From a bacterium (GTDB lineage: Bacteria; Bipolaricaulota; Bipolaricaulia; UBA7950; UBA9294): a stretch of DNA of 11,832 bases. The stretch lies in assembly GCA_030671645.1 (NCBI GenBank), contig DAOVHV010000017.1, forward strand, positions 1 through 11,832, written 5' to 3'. Within the stretch, counting starts at the first letter, position 1; every line of letters starts with the position of its first letter. The translations under genes and the position numbers were made by a program. Under the pieces are notes generated by a model. The model searched no databases. It worked only from the letters and a program-made list of their open reading frames with translations, and was not told the DNA's origin. This document shows positions 1 to 5,899 of this stretch, piece by piece.

Positions 1-253
1 AGAGGAGAAGGTGGCCGGCGCCATTCTTACCAAATCGGCGGGGGCGCAATTCGTCAAGACGTCGACTGGTTTCGGACCGGCTGGCGCAACGATCGAGGAC
101 GTTGCTCTGCTCCGCAAAACTGTCGGGGCTCAAATGGGTGTCAAGGCGGCTGGCGGAATTCGCGACGCGGCAACCGCTCAAGCCATGATCGATGCTGGAG
201 CTTCCCGTATTGGCGCCAGTCGCACGGTAGAGATTTTGGACAGCATCGAGTAA
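1..253 (+). CDS. deoC: Deoxyribose-phosphate aldolase, C-terminal part (truncated by window edge)
   Basis: The reading frame is open from the left edge (codons start at base 2) to TAA at 251-253, so only about the last 83 residues are present. DeoC is a cytosolic class I aldolase that splits 2-deoxyribose-5-phosphate into glyceraldehyde-3-phosphate and acetaldehyde in deoxynucleoside catabolism. The fragment contains FVKTSTGF, whose lysine (codon 56-58) is the family's Schiff-base lysine. It also contains VKAAGGIRD, whose lysine (codon 143-145) is the second conserved active-site lysine. The tail ASRIGASRT matches the phosphate-binding end of the TIM barrel. The C-terminus looks complete. The next gene, atpC, starts about 60 bp downstream on the same strand; no functional link to it is obvious. 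The identification is firm; only the length is limited by the window. Confidence 0.93.
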   Translation, partial: EEKVAGAILTKSAGAQFVKTSTGFGPAGATIEDVALLRKTVGAQMGVKAAGGIRDAATAQAMIDAGASRIGASRTVEILDSIE

Positions 254-267
254 AACATTTCAGTTCA

Positions 268-303
268 CTCAAGTTTGCTGGCTCGTGAATCGCGGCACTT
301 GAG
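268..303 (+). other. Inverted repeat abutting the atpC ribosome binding site
   Basis: CTCAAGT at 268-274 pairs with ACTTGAG at 297-303, and inside it GCTG (277-280) can pair with CGGC (293-296). The 3' arm runs into the purine-rich SD of atpC (301-310). No T-run follows, so it does not look like an intrinsic terminator. It could partly mask the atpC ribosome binding site or stabilise a processed 3' end of deoC. Pairing is seen by eye only and the function is inference. Confidence 0.3.
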
Positions 304-316
304 GGGAGGAGTGGAC

Positions 317-694
317 ATGCACTGTATCATGCGCTCTGCAGATCGAACCCTGTACGAAGGCGATGTCGAACGAATCGTGGCACGAAGTCCGCACGGAGAA
401 TTTGCCGTGATGAATGGGCACGCGCCTATCCTCGCAGTGCTGGTCGCAGGAGTCATTCGGCTGCAGGCGGCCGAAACGGAACACACGTTCGTATGCAAGA
501 AGGGGACGTTCGCCCTCGCCGGTAACCATGCCACCGTTCTGGTGGAAAGGCCGTTTGCACTCGAGGAAATCGACCCCGTTGCCATCCGCGAACAACTTAC
601 GATGCTTCAAGACGAGGAATCATCCGAGAAGATCGATTCCGAAGAAGCCGCCTATCTTGAGCTACTGTGCCGAGTGAAGGAAAGCCGTGGGTAA
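317..694 (+). CDS. atpC: F-type ATP synthase epsilon subunit (F1 sector)
   Basis: The product is 125 residues from the ATG at 317, close to the 130-140 usual for the family. Epsilon is part of the F1 central stalk. It couples rotation to catalysis and can inhibit ATP hydrolysis through its C-terminal helices. The N-terminal beta-sandwich signature is clear: LYEGDVERIV, then GEFAVMNGHAPILAVL (family consensus GE.G...GHAPLL..L), then a glycine-rich strand KKGTFALAGNHATVLVE. The charged C-terminal part (from about EEIDP) should form the helical hairpin and is somewhat short. The start is fixed by the SD GAGGGGAGGA at 301-310; a GTG at 311 is in frame but would sit on the SD. The gene overlaps fabF by 8 bp. 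It is odd that deoC, not atpD or other ATP-synthase genes, lies immediately upstream, so this is a detached atpC unless the others lie further left. Confidence 0.87.
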   Translation: MHCIMRSADRTLYEGDVERIVARSPHGEFAVMNGHAPILAVLVAGVIRLQAAETEHTFVCKKGTFALAGNHATVLVERPFALEEIDPVAIREQLTMLQDEESSEKIDSEEAAYLELLCRVKESRG

Positions 695-1931
695 CCGAGT
701 CGTTGTCACCGGTGTGGGGCCTGTTACTCCGATCGGCATCGGCGTGGACGCGTTCTGGGGAGCGCTGCAGGCCGGACGTAGCGGGGTACGCAACGTCGAA
801 GATGTGGTCGATCTATCGGGAATCGATGTCAAGATCGGCGCTCCCGTAGATGGATTCGACCCCATCGATTACATCGACGCAAAAAAAGCACGTCGACTGG
901 ATCGTTCCAGCCAGTTCGCTCTTGCCGCAGCAAAACTTGCACTTCATGACGGAGACATCGATCTAGGGAAATGCGATCTCGAGCGATTCGGCGTGGTGGC
1001 CGGTACCGGCATCGGCGGTATGCAGACGTTTGCCGAGGCCTTTACGACATTGATTGAGCGAGGCCCCCGCCGCGTGAGCCCGTTCTTTGTTCCCCGCTTG
1101 ATGCCCAATGCAATCTCCGGCGAAATCTCCATTGAACATGGATTGAAAGGATCGAATTTCGGCGTGGTTTCGGCGTGTGCCAGCGGCACCCACGCCATCG
1201 GACTGGCCACTAAGCTTATCGAATCGGGAGACCTCGACTGCGCGTTGGCAGGCGGCGCCGAGGCCGTGATGCTCACCATCACCTATGCCGGATTCGCTCG
1301 CATGGGTGCACTCTCCAAGCGAAACGATCGTCCGGAGGCGGCTTCCCGCCCCTTCGACCTGAACCGTGACGGATTCGTGATGGGAGAGGGTGCCGGCTTG
1401 CTGCTGCTCGAGTCGTTCGACCATGCTGTTGCGCGAGGCGCGAGAATCTATGCCGCCATCGACGGCTTCGGTATGTCAGCCGATGCATCGCACATCACGT
1501 CCCCCATCGAAACGGGATCCGGTGCCGCCCAAGCCATAACCATGACCCTTCGTTCGGCCGGGCTGTCACCGGAAACGGTGGATTACATCAACGCCCACGG
1601 CACGTCTACTCCGCCTAATGACAGTGTGGAAACACGGGCTATCAAGCTGTCTTTGGGAGACGCCGCGGGGCGAATCAAGATCAGTGCCACCAAGTCGCAA
1701 GTCGGGCATCTGCTCGGCGCAGCCGGCGGCGTGGAAGCGATCGCGACTATTCTTGCCATGGAGCATGGTGTAATCCCTGCGACGCTGAACTACGAAACTC
1801 CCGATCCTGAATGCGACCTCGACTACACACCAGAAATAACCGAACTTCCGATCCGCGTCGCCCTTTCCAACTCGTTCGGATTTGGCGGACAAAACGCGTG
1901 TCTGCTGTTCCAGTCCGTCGAGGGAAACTAG
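687..1931 (+). CDS. fabF: Beta-ketoacyl-ACP synthase II
   Basis: The product is 414 residues, the normal FabF length. It condenses malonyl-ACP with acyl-ACP in the elongation step of type II fatty acid synthesis in the cytosol. The Cys-His-His triad is present: Cys164 in VVSACASGTHAIG, His304 in INAHGTSTPPNDSVET, and His341 in KSQVGHLLGAAGG. The C-terminal gating loop reads NSFGFGGQNA. The N-terminus VVVTGVGPVTPIG is typical of the family. The start is GTG at 687-689, inside the last codons of atpC, giving an 8-bp overlap that suggests translational coupling. No acpP or other fab gene is adjacent. The gene converges on pheS with only 22 bp between stop codons, and I see no strong terminator there. 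FabB is less likely, given the length and the THAIG/NSFGFGG context. Confidence 0.96.
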   Translation: MGNRVVVTGVGPVTPIGIGVDAFWGALQAGRSGVRNVEDVVDLSGIDVKIGAPVDGFDPIDYIDAKKARRLDRSSQFALAAAKLALHDGDIDLGKCDLERFGVVAGTGIGGMQTFAEAFTTLIERGPRRVSPFFVPRLMPNAISGEISIEHGLKGSNFGVVSACASGTHAIGLATKLIESGDLDCALAGGAEAVMLTITYAGFARMGALSKRNDRPEAASRPFDLNRDGFVMGEGAGLLLLESFDHAVARGARIYAAIDGFGMSADASHITSPIETGSGAAQAITMTLRSAGLSPETVDYINAHGTSTPPNDSVETRAIKLSLGDAAGRIKISATKSQVGHLLGAAGGVEAIATILAMEHGVIPATLNYETPDPECDLDYTPEITELPIRVALSNSFGFGGQNACLLFQSVEGN

Positions 1932-1953
1932 CATCGAGCGAGCTGCTCTTGAA

Positions 1954-2964
1954 TCAGCTGAACTGCTTGATGAATCGTAGATCGTTGGTAAGGAACGTTC
2001 GGATATCGTCGATTCCGTACCTCAGCATGGCCATACGTTCGATGCCCAGTCCAAAAGCGAATCCCGTATACTTCTCGGCATCATAGCCCACGGCGGTTAG
2101 CACGGCCGGATGGACCATGCCTGCCCCCATAATCTCCAGCCAGTCGGTGGCATCTGGAGCCTTGATGTGAACTTGGACCGACGGTTCTGTGAATGGAAAG
2201 AAGTCTCCCGAGAACAGCATCTCATAGCCTTCCCCGAAGAACTCGTTTGTGAAGATCTCGAGCACGTATTTGAGATGCGCCAGCGATAGCCCTTCTTCCA
2301 CCCACAGTAACTCAATCTGATGGAACACGGGCGAGTGAGTGGCATCTTGCGTGTCTCGCCGATAACAACGGCCCGGGCAAATGACGCGTACCGGCGGCTC
2401 AGTCTGTTCCATTACGCGAATCTGTACTGGGGACGTATGCGGCCGAAGGAGATGCGTCTCCCCGATATAATAGGTGTCCCAGTCCGCTCGCGCCGGATGA
2501 TCGGCAGGGATGTTCAATGCCTCGAAGTTGTAATACTCGGTTTCGATTTCCGGCCCGGTGGCTACATCAAACCCCATCTTCATGAAGATGGACTCGATCT
2601 CACGCTGCACGATCGTCATCGGATGAAGGTGTCCCAATGCACGATGAACTCCGGGTAGTGAAAGATCGACTTGGTCCGAAACCAGTTGACGCTGTCGCAA
2701 CGTAGTTCGGTTGGCCAGGTCCCGCTCTTCGAAATCTGCGGTAGCACGCTGTTTGAGTTCGTTGATCAGACGTCCGGCCTCACCACGGAACTCAGCATCG
2801 ACTTGTCCCATTTGCTTGAATAATTGGGGAATGCGGCCCTTTCGCCCCAGAAACTCGACTCGGAACGATTCAAGGGCATCTTGCTCGGATAACTGCGGCA
2901 GCCGCTGTTCCAAGTCGTGTTCGATCTGATCGATCTGCTGTCGAAGCTCCGGAAGTCCTATCAT
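1954..2964 (-). CDS. pheS: Phenylalanyl-tRNA synthetase alpha subunit
   Basis: The product is 336 residues, normal for bacterial PheS. It is the catalytic class II subunit of the alpha2-beta2 enzyme that charges tRNA-Phe. An N-terminal coiled-coil-like region (about 1-90, with RVEFLGRKGRIPQL matching the family's conserved VEYLGKKG) contacts tRNA. The catalytic core follows: motif 1 around 115-150; LLRPHTSPVQIR (172-183); motif 2 GRCYRRDTQDATHSPVFHQIE (starting at 198); FPFTEPSVQV (256-265); DWLEIMGAGMVHP; and motif 3 GFAFGLGIERMAML. The start ATG (2964-2962) fits the family N-terminus, but it has no SD and lies within a few bases of the predicted transcription start. PheT, which must be made elsewhere, is not adjacent: the downstream neighbour is fabF on the opposite strand. 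Confidence 0.96.
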   Translation of the reverse strand: MIGLPELRQQIDQIEHDLEQRLPQLSEQDALESFRVEFLGRKGRIPQLFKQMGQVDAEFRGEAGRLINELKQRATADFEERDLANRTTLRQRQLVSDQVDLSLPGVHRALGHLHPMTIVQREIESIFMKMGFDVATGPEIETEYYNFEALNIPADHPARADWDTYYIGETHLLRPHTSPVQIRVMEQTEPPVRVICPGRCYRRDTQDATHSPVFHQIELLWVEEGLSLAHLKYVLEIFTNEFFGEGYEMLFSGDFFPFTEPSVQVHIKAPDATDWLEIMGAGMVHPAVLTAVGYDAEKYTGFAFGLGIERMAMLRYGIDDIRTFLTNDLRFIKQFS

Positions 2965-2973
2965 AGTCTACGG

Positions 2974-3002
2974 ATTATATCGATCGGTTTTCGCGTTGAC
3001 AA
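2974..3002 (-). promoter_or_regulatory. Sigma-70-type promoter of pheS (leaderless arrangement)
   Basis: Read on the minus strand, TTGTCA (3002-2997, 5/6 to the -35 consensus) is followed by exactly 17 bp and then a perfect TATAAT (2979-2974). After the -10 come CCGTAGACT and then the pheS ATG at 2964. Normal spacing would put the transcription start at the A at 2967 or very near it, so the leader would be 0-4 nt. No SD-like sequence lies between the -10 and the ATG. The promoter elements are seen directly; the start site is inferred from standard spacing. Confidence 0.72.
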
Positions 3003-3022
3003 GGACCTTTGCCTGGTATAGC
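2996..3022 (+). promoter_or_regulatory. Possible divergent promoter toward the peptidase gene
   Basis: TTGACA at 2996-3001 is a perfect -35. An extended -10 TGGTATAGC at 3014-3022 follows with a short 15-bp spacer. It shares its -35 bases with the pheS promoter on the other strand (TTGACAA/TTGTCAA). If active, it would transcribe through the 22-bp repeats and place them in the 5' leader of the M24 peptidase mRNA. The short spacer and 4/6 match at -10 keep confidence low. Confidence 0.33.
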
Positions 3023-3172
3023 TTCGCTGTTCCTGCGGAATAGCTTCGCTGTTCCTGCGGAATAACTTCGCTGTTCCTGCGGAATAACTTCGCTGTTCCT
3101 GCGGAATAACTTCGCTGTTCCTACGGAATAACTTCGCTGTTCCTACGGAATAACTTCGCTGAACCTTCGGTT
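3019..3172. repeat. Tandem array of seven 22-bp repeats
   Basis: Units begin at 3019, 3041, 3063, 3085, 3107, 3129 and 3151. Each reads TARCTTCGCTG followed by TTCCTRCGGAA. Units 1-2 have TAGC, units 3-6 have TAAC; units 1-4 end TTCCTGCGGAA and units 5-6 TTCCTACGGAA. Unit 7 (3151-3172) diverges to GAACCTTCGGTT in its second half. Across unit borders the 19-mer GGAATAGCTTCGCTGTTCC (3037-3055) folds into an 8-bp stem (one G-U) with a TTC loop. Later copies (from 3059, 3081, 3103, 3125) keep the fold with one A-C mismatch. The TTCC-N3-GGAA core is a short palindrome recurring every 22 bp, about two DNA turns. The array lies upstream of the pheS promoter and in the putative leader of the peptidase gene. 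No spacer sequences separate the units, so it is not CRISPR. Function is unknown. Confidence 0.95.
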
Positions 3173-3200
3173 TGGTCTTGCCTTGACATATAGTATGGGC

Positions 3201-3215
3201 TCGCTGAACCTTCGG
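3201..3215. repeat. Detached degenerate copy of the repeat
   Basis: TCGCTGAACCTTCGG at 3201-3215 is identical to bases 3156-3170 of unit 7. The offset is 45 bp, nearly two 22-bp periods. The stretch between them (3173-3200) no longer resembles the unit. This suggests that the array once extended further toward the peptidase gene and has decayed, or that unit 7 was duplicated at a distance. Confidence 0.7.
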
Positions 3216-3303
3216 CTTAGGCTCACGGAACGCGCCGCGCAATCTGTCCAACGCGGAATGAAATACACCATGACCGTCTTGGATCGTCCGAAAGGGGAAT
3301 GAC

Positions 3304-4392
3304 ATGACCGACTATGCAGTTCGACAGCAATGTCTTCTGGAAAGCGTGACTACCGATGCCTTCATTGCCGTCAATCTGGAAGGGTCGGATCCCGTTTCTC
3401 TTCGTTATCTGACCGGATTCACCGGAGAAGGTGCGCTTATCCTTTCCCCCGCTCACGCTCTTCTGCTGACGGATTCCCGCTACACGGAACAAGCCAATCA
3501 AGAAGTCGATGATATTCAGACGGTAGAAGGACGCGCCTGGAGCACAAAGGGCCTGTTCGAGGGATTGACCAAGCGAAACCTCAAGACCATCACGTTTGCC
3601 TCGGCGAGAGCCAGCGTGTATTGGTACGAAGAGTTGGGCAAGCTAGGTACTTTAAAGTTGAATCCCCAACGGGATCCGGTTGCCCAACTGAGATGCGTCA
3701 AATCTGACGAAGAGCTGGATCATCTGCGCGCCGCTGCCAAGATAGCAGACGCCGCCCTGAGCGAGCTCGTCCCGTGGATCAAAGTGGGGATGAACGAAGC
3801 GGAAATCGCTCTCCAATTGGAAATGCTAATTCGCCGATCCGATGCCGAAGGCATTGCGTTTGACATCAACGTTTCCACCGGCCCCAATACAGCGCTCAAT
3901 CACTACAACCCCTTCCATCACACAACTGTATTGAAGTCCGGCGATCTGTTGTTGTTCGATTTCGGCGCCAATGTCCTCGGATACCGTTCGGACATAACAC
4001 GCACGTTTGTGGTCGGCGAAGCCTCCGGCAAAGCTCGGAAGATCTACGAGACCGTACTGAGGGCCAATTGCCTGGCCATTGACGTTATTCAGGCCGGCAT
4101 GACGGGAATCGATGCCGATGCAGTCGCCCGCGATTACATCACCGACGCAGGATTCGGCGAAAACTTCGGGCATGGGCTCGGACATGGAATTGGCTTGGAA
4201 GTGCACGAAACTCCCGGGCTTTCCCCGCTAAGCAAGGACACGCTGGAAACGGGCATGGTGGTAACCGTCGAGCCCGGCATCTATTTGGCCGGCTTCGGCG
4301 GTGTACGGATCGAAGACGATGTCGTGATCACGAATACTGGATGCGAGGTCATTACCGCATTTCCAAAGGAGGAGCTGATCTCTGTTGGCTAG
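3304..4392 (+). CDS. M24 family metallopeptidase (Xaa-Pro aminopeptidase/prolidase type)
   Basis: The product is 362 residues, typical for short bacterial PepQ/PepP-like M24 enzymes. The family removes or splits residues next to proline in peptides, using two metal ions in a pita-bread fold. The N-terminal creatinase-like domain covers about 1-130 (YLTGFTGEGALIL, LLTDSRYTEQA). The catalytic domain carries all five metal ligands: Asp219 and Asp230 (LLFDFGANVLGYRSDITRTF), His294 (GHGLGHGIGLEVHE), Glu323 (TVEPGIYL) and Glu337 (GGVRIEDDV). NPFHHT supplies the usual substrate-site histidine. The start is set by the SD AAAGGGGA at 3291-3298, 5 nt before the ATG. No signal peptide is visible, so it is cytosolic. 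It overlaps the following lipoprotein gene by 8 bp. PepQ-like prolidase and aminopeptidase P cannot be separated from sequence alone, so I give no symbol. Confidence 0.93.
   Translation: MTDYAVRQQCLLESVTTDAFIAVNLEGSDPVSLRYLTGFTGEGALILSPAHALLLTDSRYTEQANQEVDDIQTVEGRAWSTKGLFEGLTKRNLKTITFASARASVYWYEELGKLGTLKLNPQRDPVAQLRCVKSDEELDHLRAAAKIADAALSELVPWIKVGMNEAEIALQLEMLIRRSDAEGIAFDINVSTGPNTALNHYNPFHHTTVLKSGDLLLFDFGANVLGYRSDITRTFVVGEASGKARKIYETVLRANCLAIDVIQAGMTGIDADAVARDYITDAGFGENFGHGLGHGIGLEVHETPGLSPLSKDTLETGMVVTVEPGIYLAGFGGVRIEDDVVITNTGCEVITAFPKEELISVG
4365..4374 (+). promoter_or_regulatory. Strong Shine-Dalgarno site inside the M24 gene, deciding a TTG start
   Basis: AAAGGAGGAG lies in the last codons of the peptidase gene and is complementary to the 16S rRNA tail. 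It is 10 nt before TTG at 4385, the first common start codon available in the lipoprotein frame: an in-frame TGA at 4376-4378 blocks anything upstream, and only CTG 4382 lies between them. Spacing is a little long. Confidence 0.7.
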
Positions 4393-5344
4393 CAAGCAGA
4401 CTCACTTTGTCGCCGTTCTCGTTACATTGGTATCGCTGTTTCTCGGCCTGTCCGGATGCGAACTGATGCAGCCGGGCCCTAGCGCAGATTTCACGATCTC
4501 ACCGGTCATCGTCTATGCCGGTGAGACGTTTGAATTGAACGGATCCCTGTCTCTGGGAAGTGCAGCGATCGTGTCCTATACCTGGGAACTCGGTGATGGC
4601 CAATCCTTGGTGGGACAACAGGTCAATGCGGCATTGTCATTTCCAGGCACCTATTCCGTGGTTCTGACCGTCGAGGATGCAAACGGCAATCTCGATCTCG
4701 CTACGCAACAGATGGTCGTCTACGCGCGAACCGGAACCGTCATCCTGGACGAGGATTTCGCAGACGGTGAGTTGGCGCTGGCGCGGTGGGTGTTGGATCC
4801 CACTTGGGCGTCAGCCGGAGATGCGCAGATCGATTTCATCCGGGGCGGGGCTGGGAACGCCCTCTACATTCATAGTGCAGCCAGTCGCTGGCACCGCCGT
4901 TACCATGCCATCGAGTTGCCTCCTCTGCGTGTCGGGCAGAAAGCTGTCTTCTCTTGCCGCATCATGACGCTTCGCAATCAGGACTTCCATACGTTCCTGT
5001 TTGCGCCAGGCCGCGTGGAATTGGGTTCGCTGGTCGGGGCTCTCCCTTATTTCTTATTCACAAACGAAGGCGGCGGATCGTATATTCAAATCCCGTCCAC
5101 CTTGGGAACAGATATCGGGCACCCCGTTGGGTATAAGCCCGATGTCTACCGATGGCATACCTACTCGTTCGTGTTCGATCAAGATTCCTTCGAGTTGCTG
5201 ATCGACGATGTATCCTGGATGGAAGGTCCGTTGGATGTCCCATTCTCGGACAGCTCGATCTGGAGCATCCTTATCGGGGAAGAGAGTTTGACCGAAACCT
5301 GCAATGCCTACTTCGACGACATTCGGGTGACCATCGAGGAATAG
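4385..5344 (+). CDS. Lipoprotein with PKD domain and concanavalin/LamG-like C-terminal domain
   Basis: The product is 319 residues from a TTG start supported by the SD at 4365-4374. The N-terminus is a lipoprotein signal: a positive K4, a hydrophobic stretch (8-22), and lipobox LSGC with Cys25 as the lipidated residue, so the protein is exported and membrane-anchored. Residues about 32-114 look like a PKD beta-sandwich: the family's Y.W.LGDG (YTWELGDG, about 65-72) and Y.V.LTV.D..G (YSVVLTVEDANG, about 90-101) are present. Residues about 118-319 look like a jelly-roll of the concanavalin/LamG type, as seen in extracellular carbohydrate-binding or unknown proteins: EDFADGELALARWVL opens it and YFDDIRVTIEE closes it. 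I see no catalytic motif. A role in surface binding is possible but unproven. It overlaps the M24 peptidase gene by 8 bp and precedes the antiporter operon by 66 bp. Confidence 0.82.
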   Translation: MASKQTHFVAVLVTLVSLFLGLSGCELMQPGPSADFTISPVIVYAGETFELNGSLSLGSAAIVSYTWELGDGQSLVGQQVNAALSFPGTYSVVLTVEDANGNLDLATQQMVVYARTGTVILDEDFADGELALARWVLDPTWASAGDAQIDFIRGGAGNALYIHSAASRWHRRYHAIELPPLRVGQKAVFSCRIMTLRNQDFHTFLFAPGRVELGSLVGALPYFLFTNEGGGSYIQIPSTLGTDIGHPVGYKPDVYRWHTYSFVFDQDSFELLIDDVSWMEGPLDVPFSDSSIWSILIGEESLTETCNAYFDDIRVTIEE

Positions 5345-5410
5345 CGTCCGGCACTGCCTGGATCATCATCGCTTGCGGCGCACTCCAGGAATCGAGAAGA
5401 TGAAGCTACC

Positions 5411-5899
5411 ATGGTACTCGGAGTCTTCATCCTGATGTTGGTCTGGTTGGCGCTAACGCGAACACTGGCCCTTCCGTCTGTGATTGCAGGGCTTCTCAGT
5501 TCCCTCCTGGTGGTTGTTTTCTGGCGCACGATCATGCCGGGAACCACGTCCATCCACAAGCTGCTGAAACGCCCTGTTCGACTCACCCGATTTGTGCTCA
5601 CGCTGGCCAAGCGCTTTGCCATCTCGACGCTGCGTACCGCCTGGCTCATTCTCAGAGGTGGAGAAGAAGGGCGCATGATGGCCCTTCCCATTCACCTCAA
5701 AGACACACTGGCTCGATTCATTCTGTTGAATTCCATCACCCTCACGCCCTCAACCATTTCACTGCTCGTGGAGGACGACTTGCTGTACATCCATTGGTTA
5801 CAGGCATCCGGTGGGCATGGGGATTGGGGAGAAATCAAAGAATCGCTCGAAGCTCGTCTACAGAGCTTGTTCGAGGGGGATCGCCGTGGAGATCGTTGA
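5411..5899 (+). CDS. mrpE: Mrp/Mnh cation antiporter subunit E (MbhA-like)
   Basis: The product is 162 residues, the normal MrpE length. MrpE is a small membrane subunit of the multi-subunit Na+(Li+,K+)/H+ antiporter. Two hydrophobic helices occupy about 2-40 (the first runs VLGVFILMLVWLAL), with a further amphipathic helix region about 55-80. The family signature ILLNSITLTPSTISLLVEDD is present, close to the usual NSITLTPGT. The C-terminal cytosolic tail is charged. The ATG at 5411 is chosen because it gives the family N-terminus; the SD before it is weak (GAGAAG around 5394-5399). It overlaps mrpF by 14 bp. As the first gene of the seven-gene operon it matches MbhA in the archaeal Mbh order. 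Its promoter is not obvious and it may be co-transcribed with the lipoprotein gene. Confidence 0.92.
   Translation: MVLGVFILMLVWLALTRTLALPSVIAGLLSSLLVVVFWRTIMPGTTSIHKLLKRPVRLTRFVLTLAKRFAISTLRTAWLILRGGEEGRMMALPIHLKDTLARFILLNSITLTPSTISLLVEDDLLYIHWLQASGGHGDWGEIKESLEARLQSLFEGDRRGDR

Noticed and set aside
963..1424. Long antisense frame (153 codons) opposite fabF, and similar antisense frames elsewhere.
   Set aside because: They are shadows of the codon pattern of well-identified genes, without SD sites or recognisable protein features.
1932..1953. Bidirectional terminator between the convergent fabF and pheS genes.
   Set aside because: Only a 4-bp stem (GAGC-GAGCT-GCTC) is visible and there is no T-run on either strand.
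3019..3172. CRISPR array or plasmid-type replication iterons.
   Set aside because: The units are directly adjacent with no unique spacers and no cas genes are nearby. No replication initiator gene, DnaA box (TTATCCACA) or AT-rich unwinding region was seen.
3183..3194. Promoter TTGACA overlapping TATAGT before the peptidase gene.
   Set aside because: The two hexamers are adjacent, so they cannot act as a pair. No good partner exists 16-18 bp from either one.
2961..3305. Minus-strand frame of 114 codons running through the repeat array and ending with an ATGA overlap at the pheS start, encoding a 22-residue periodic peptide.
   Set aside because: The 22-bp unit happens to lack stops in all minus-strand frames, which makes long frames by chance. 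The frame has no SD, its start lies on the peptidase start codon, and the pheS promoter lies inside it close to its end. Its non-repeat parts look like no protein.
5357..5389. Inverted repeat CCTGGA...TCCAGG between the lipoprotein gene and mrpE as a terminator.
   Set aside because: The stem is 6 bp with a 21-nt loop and no T-run follows, so it is too weak to call.
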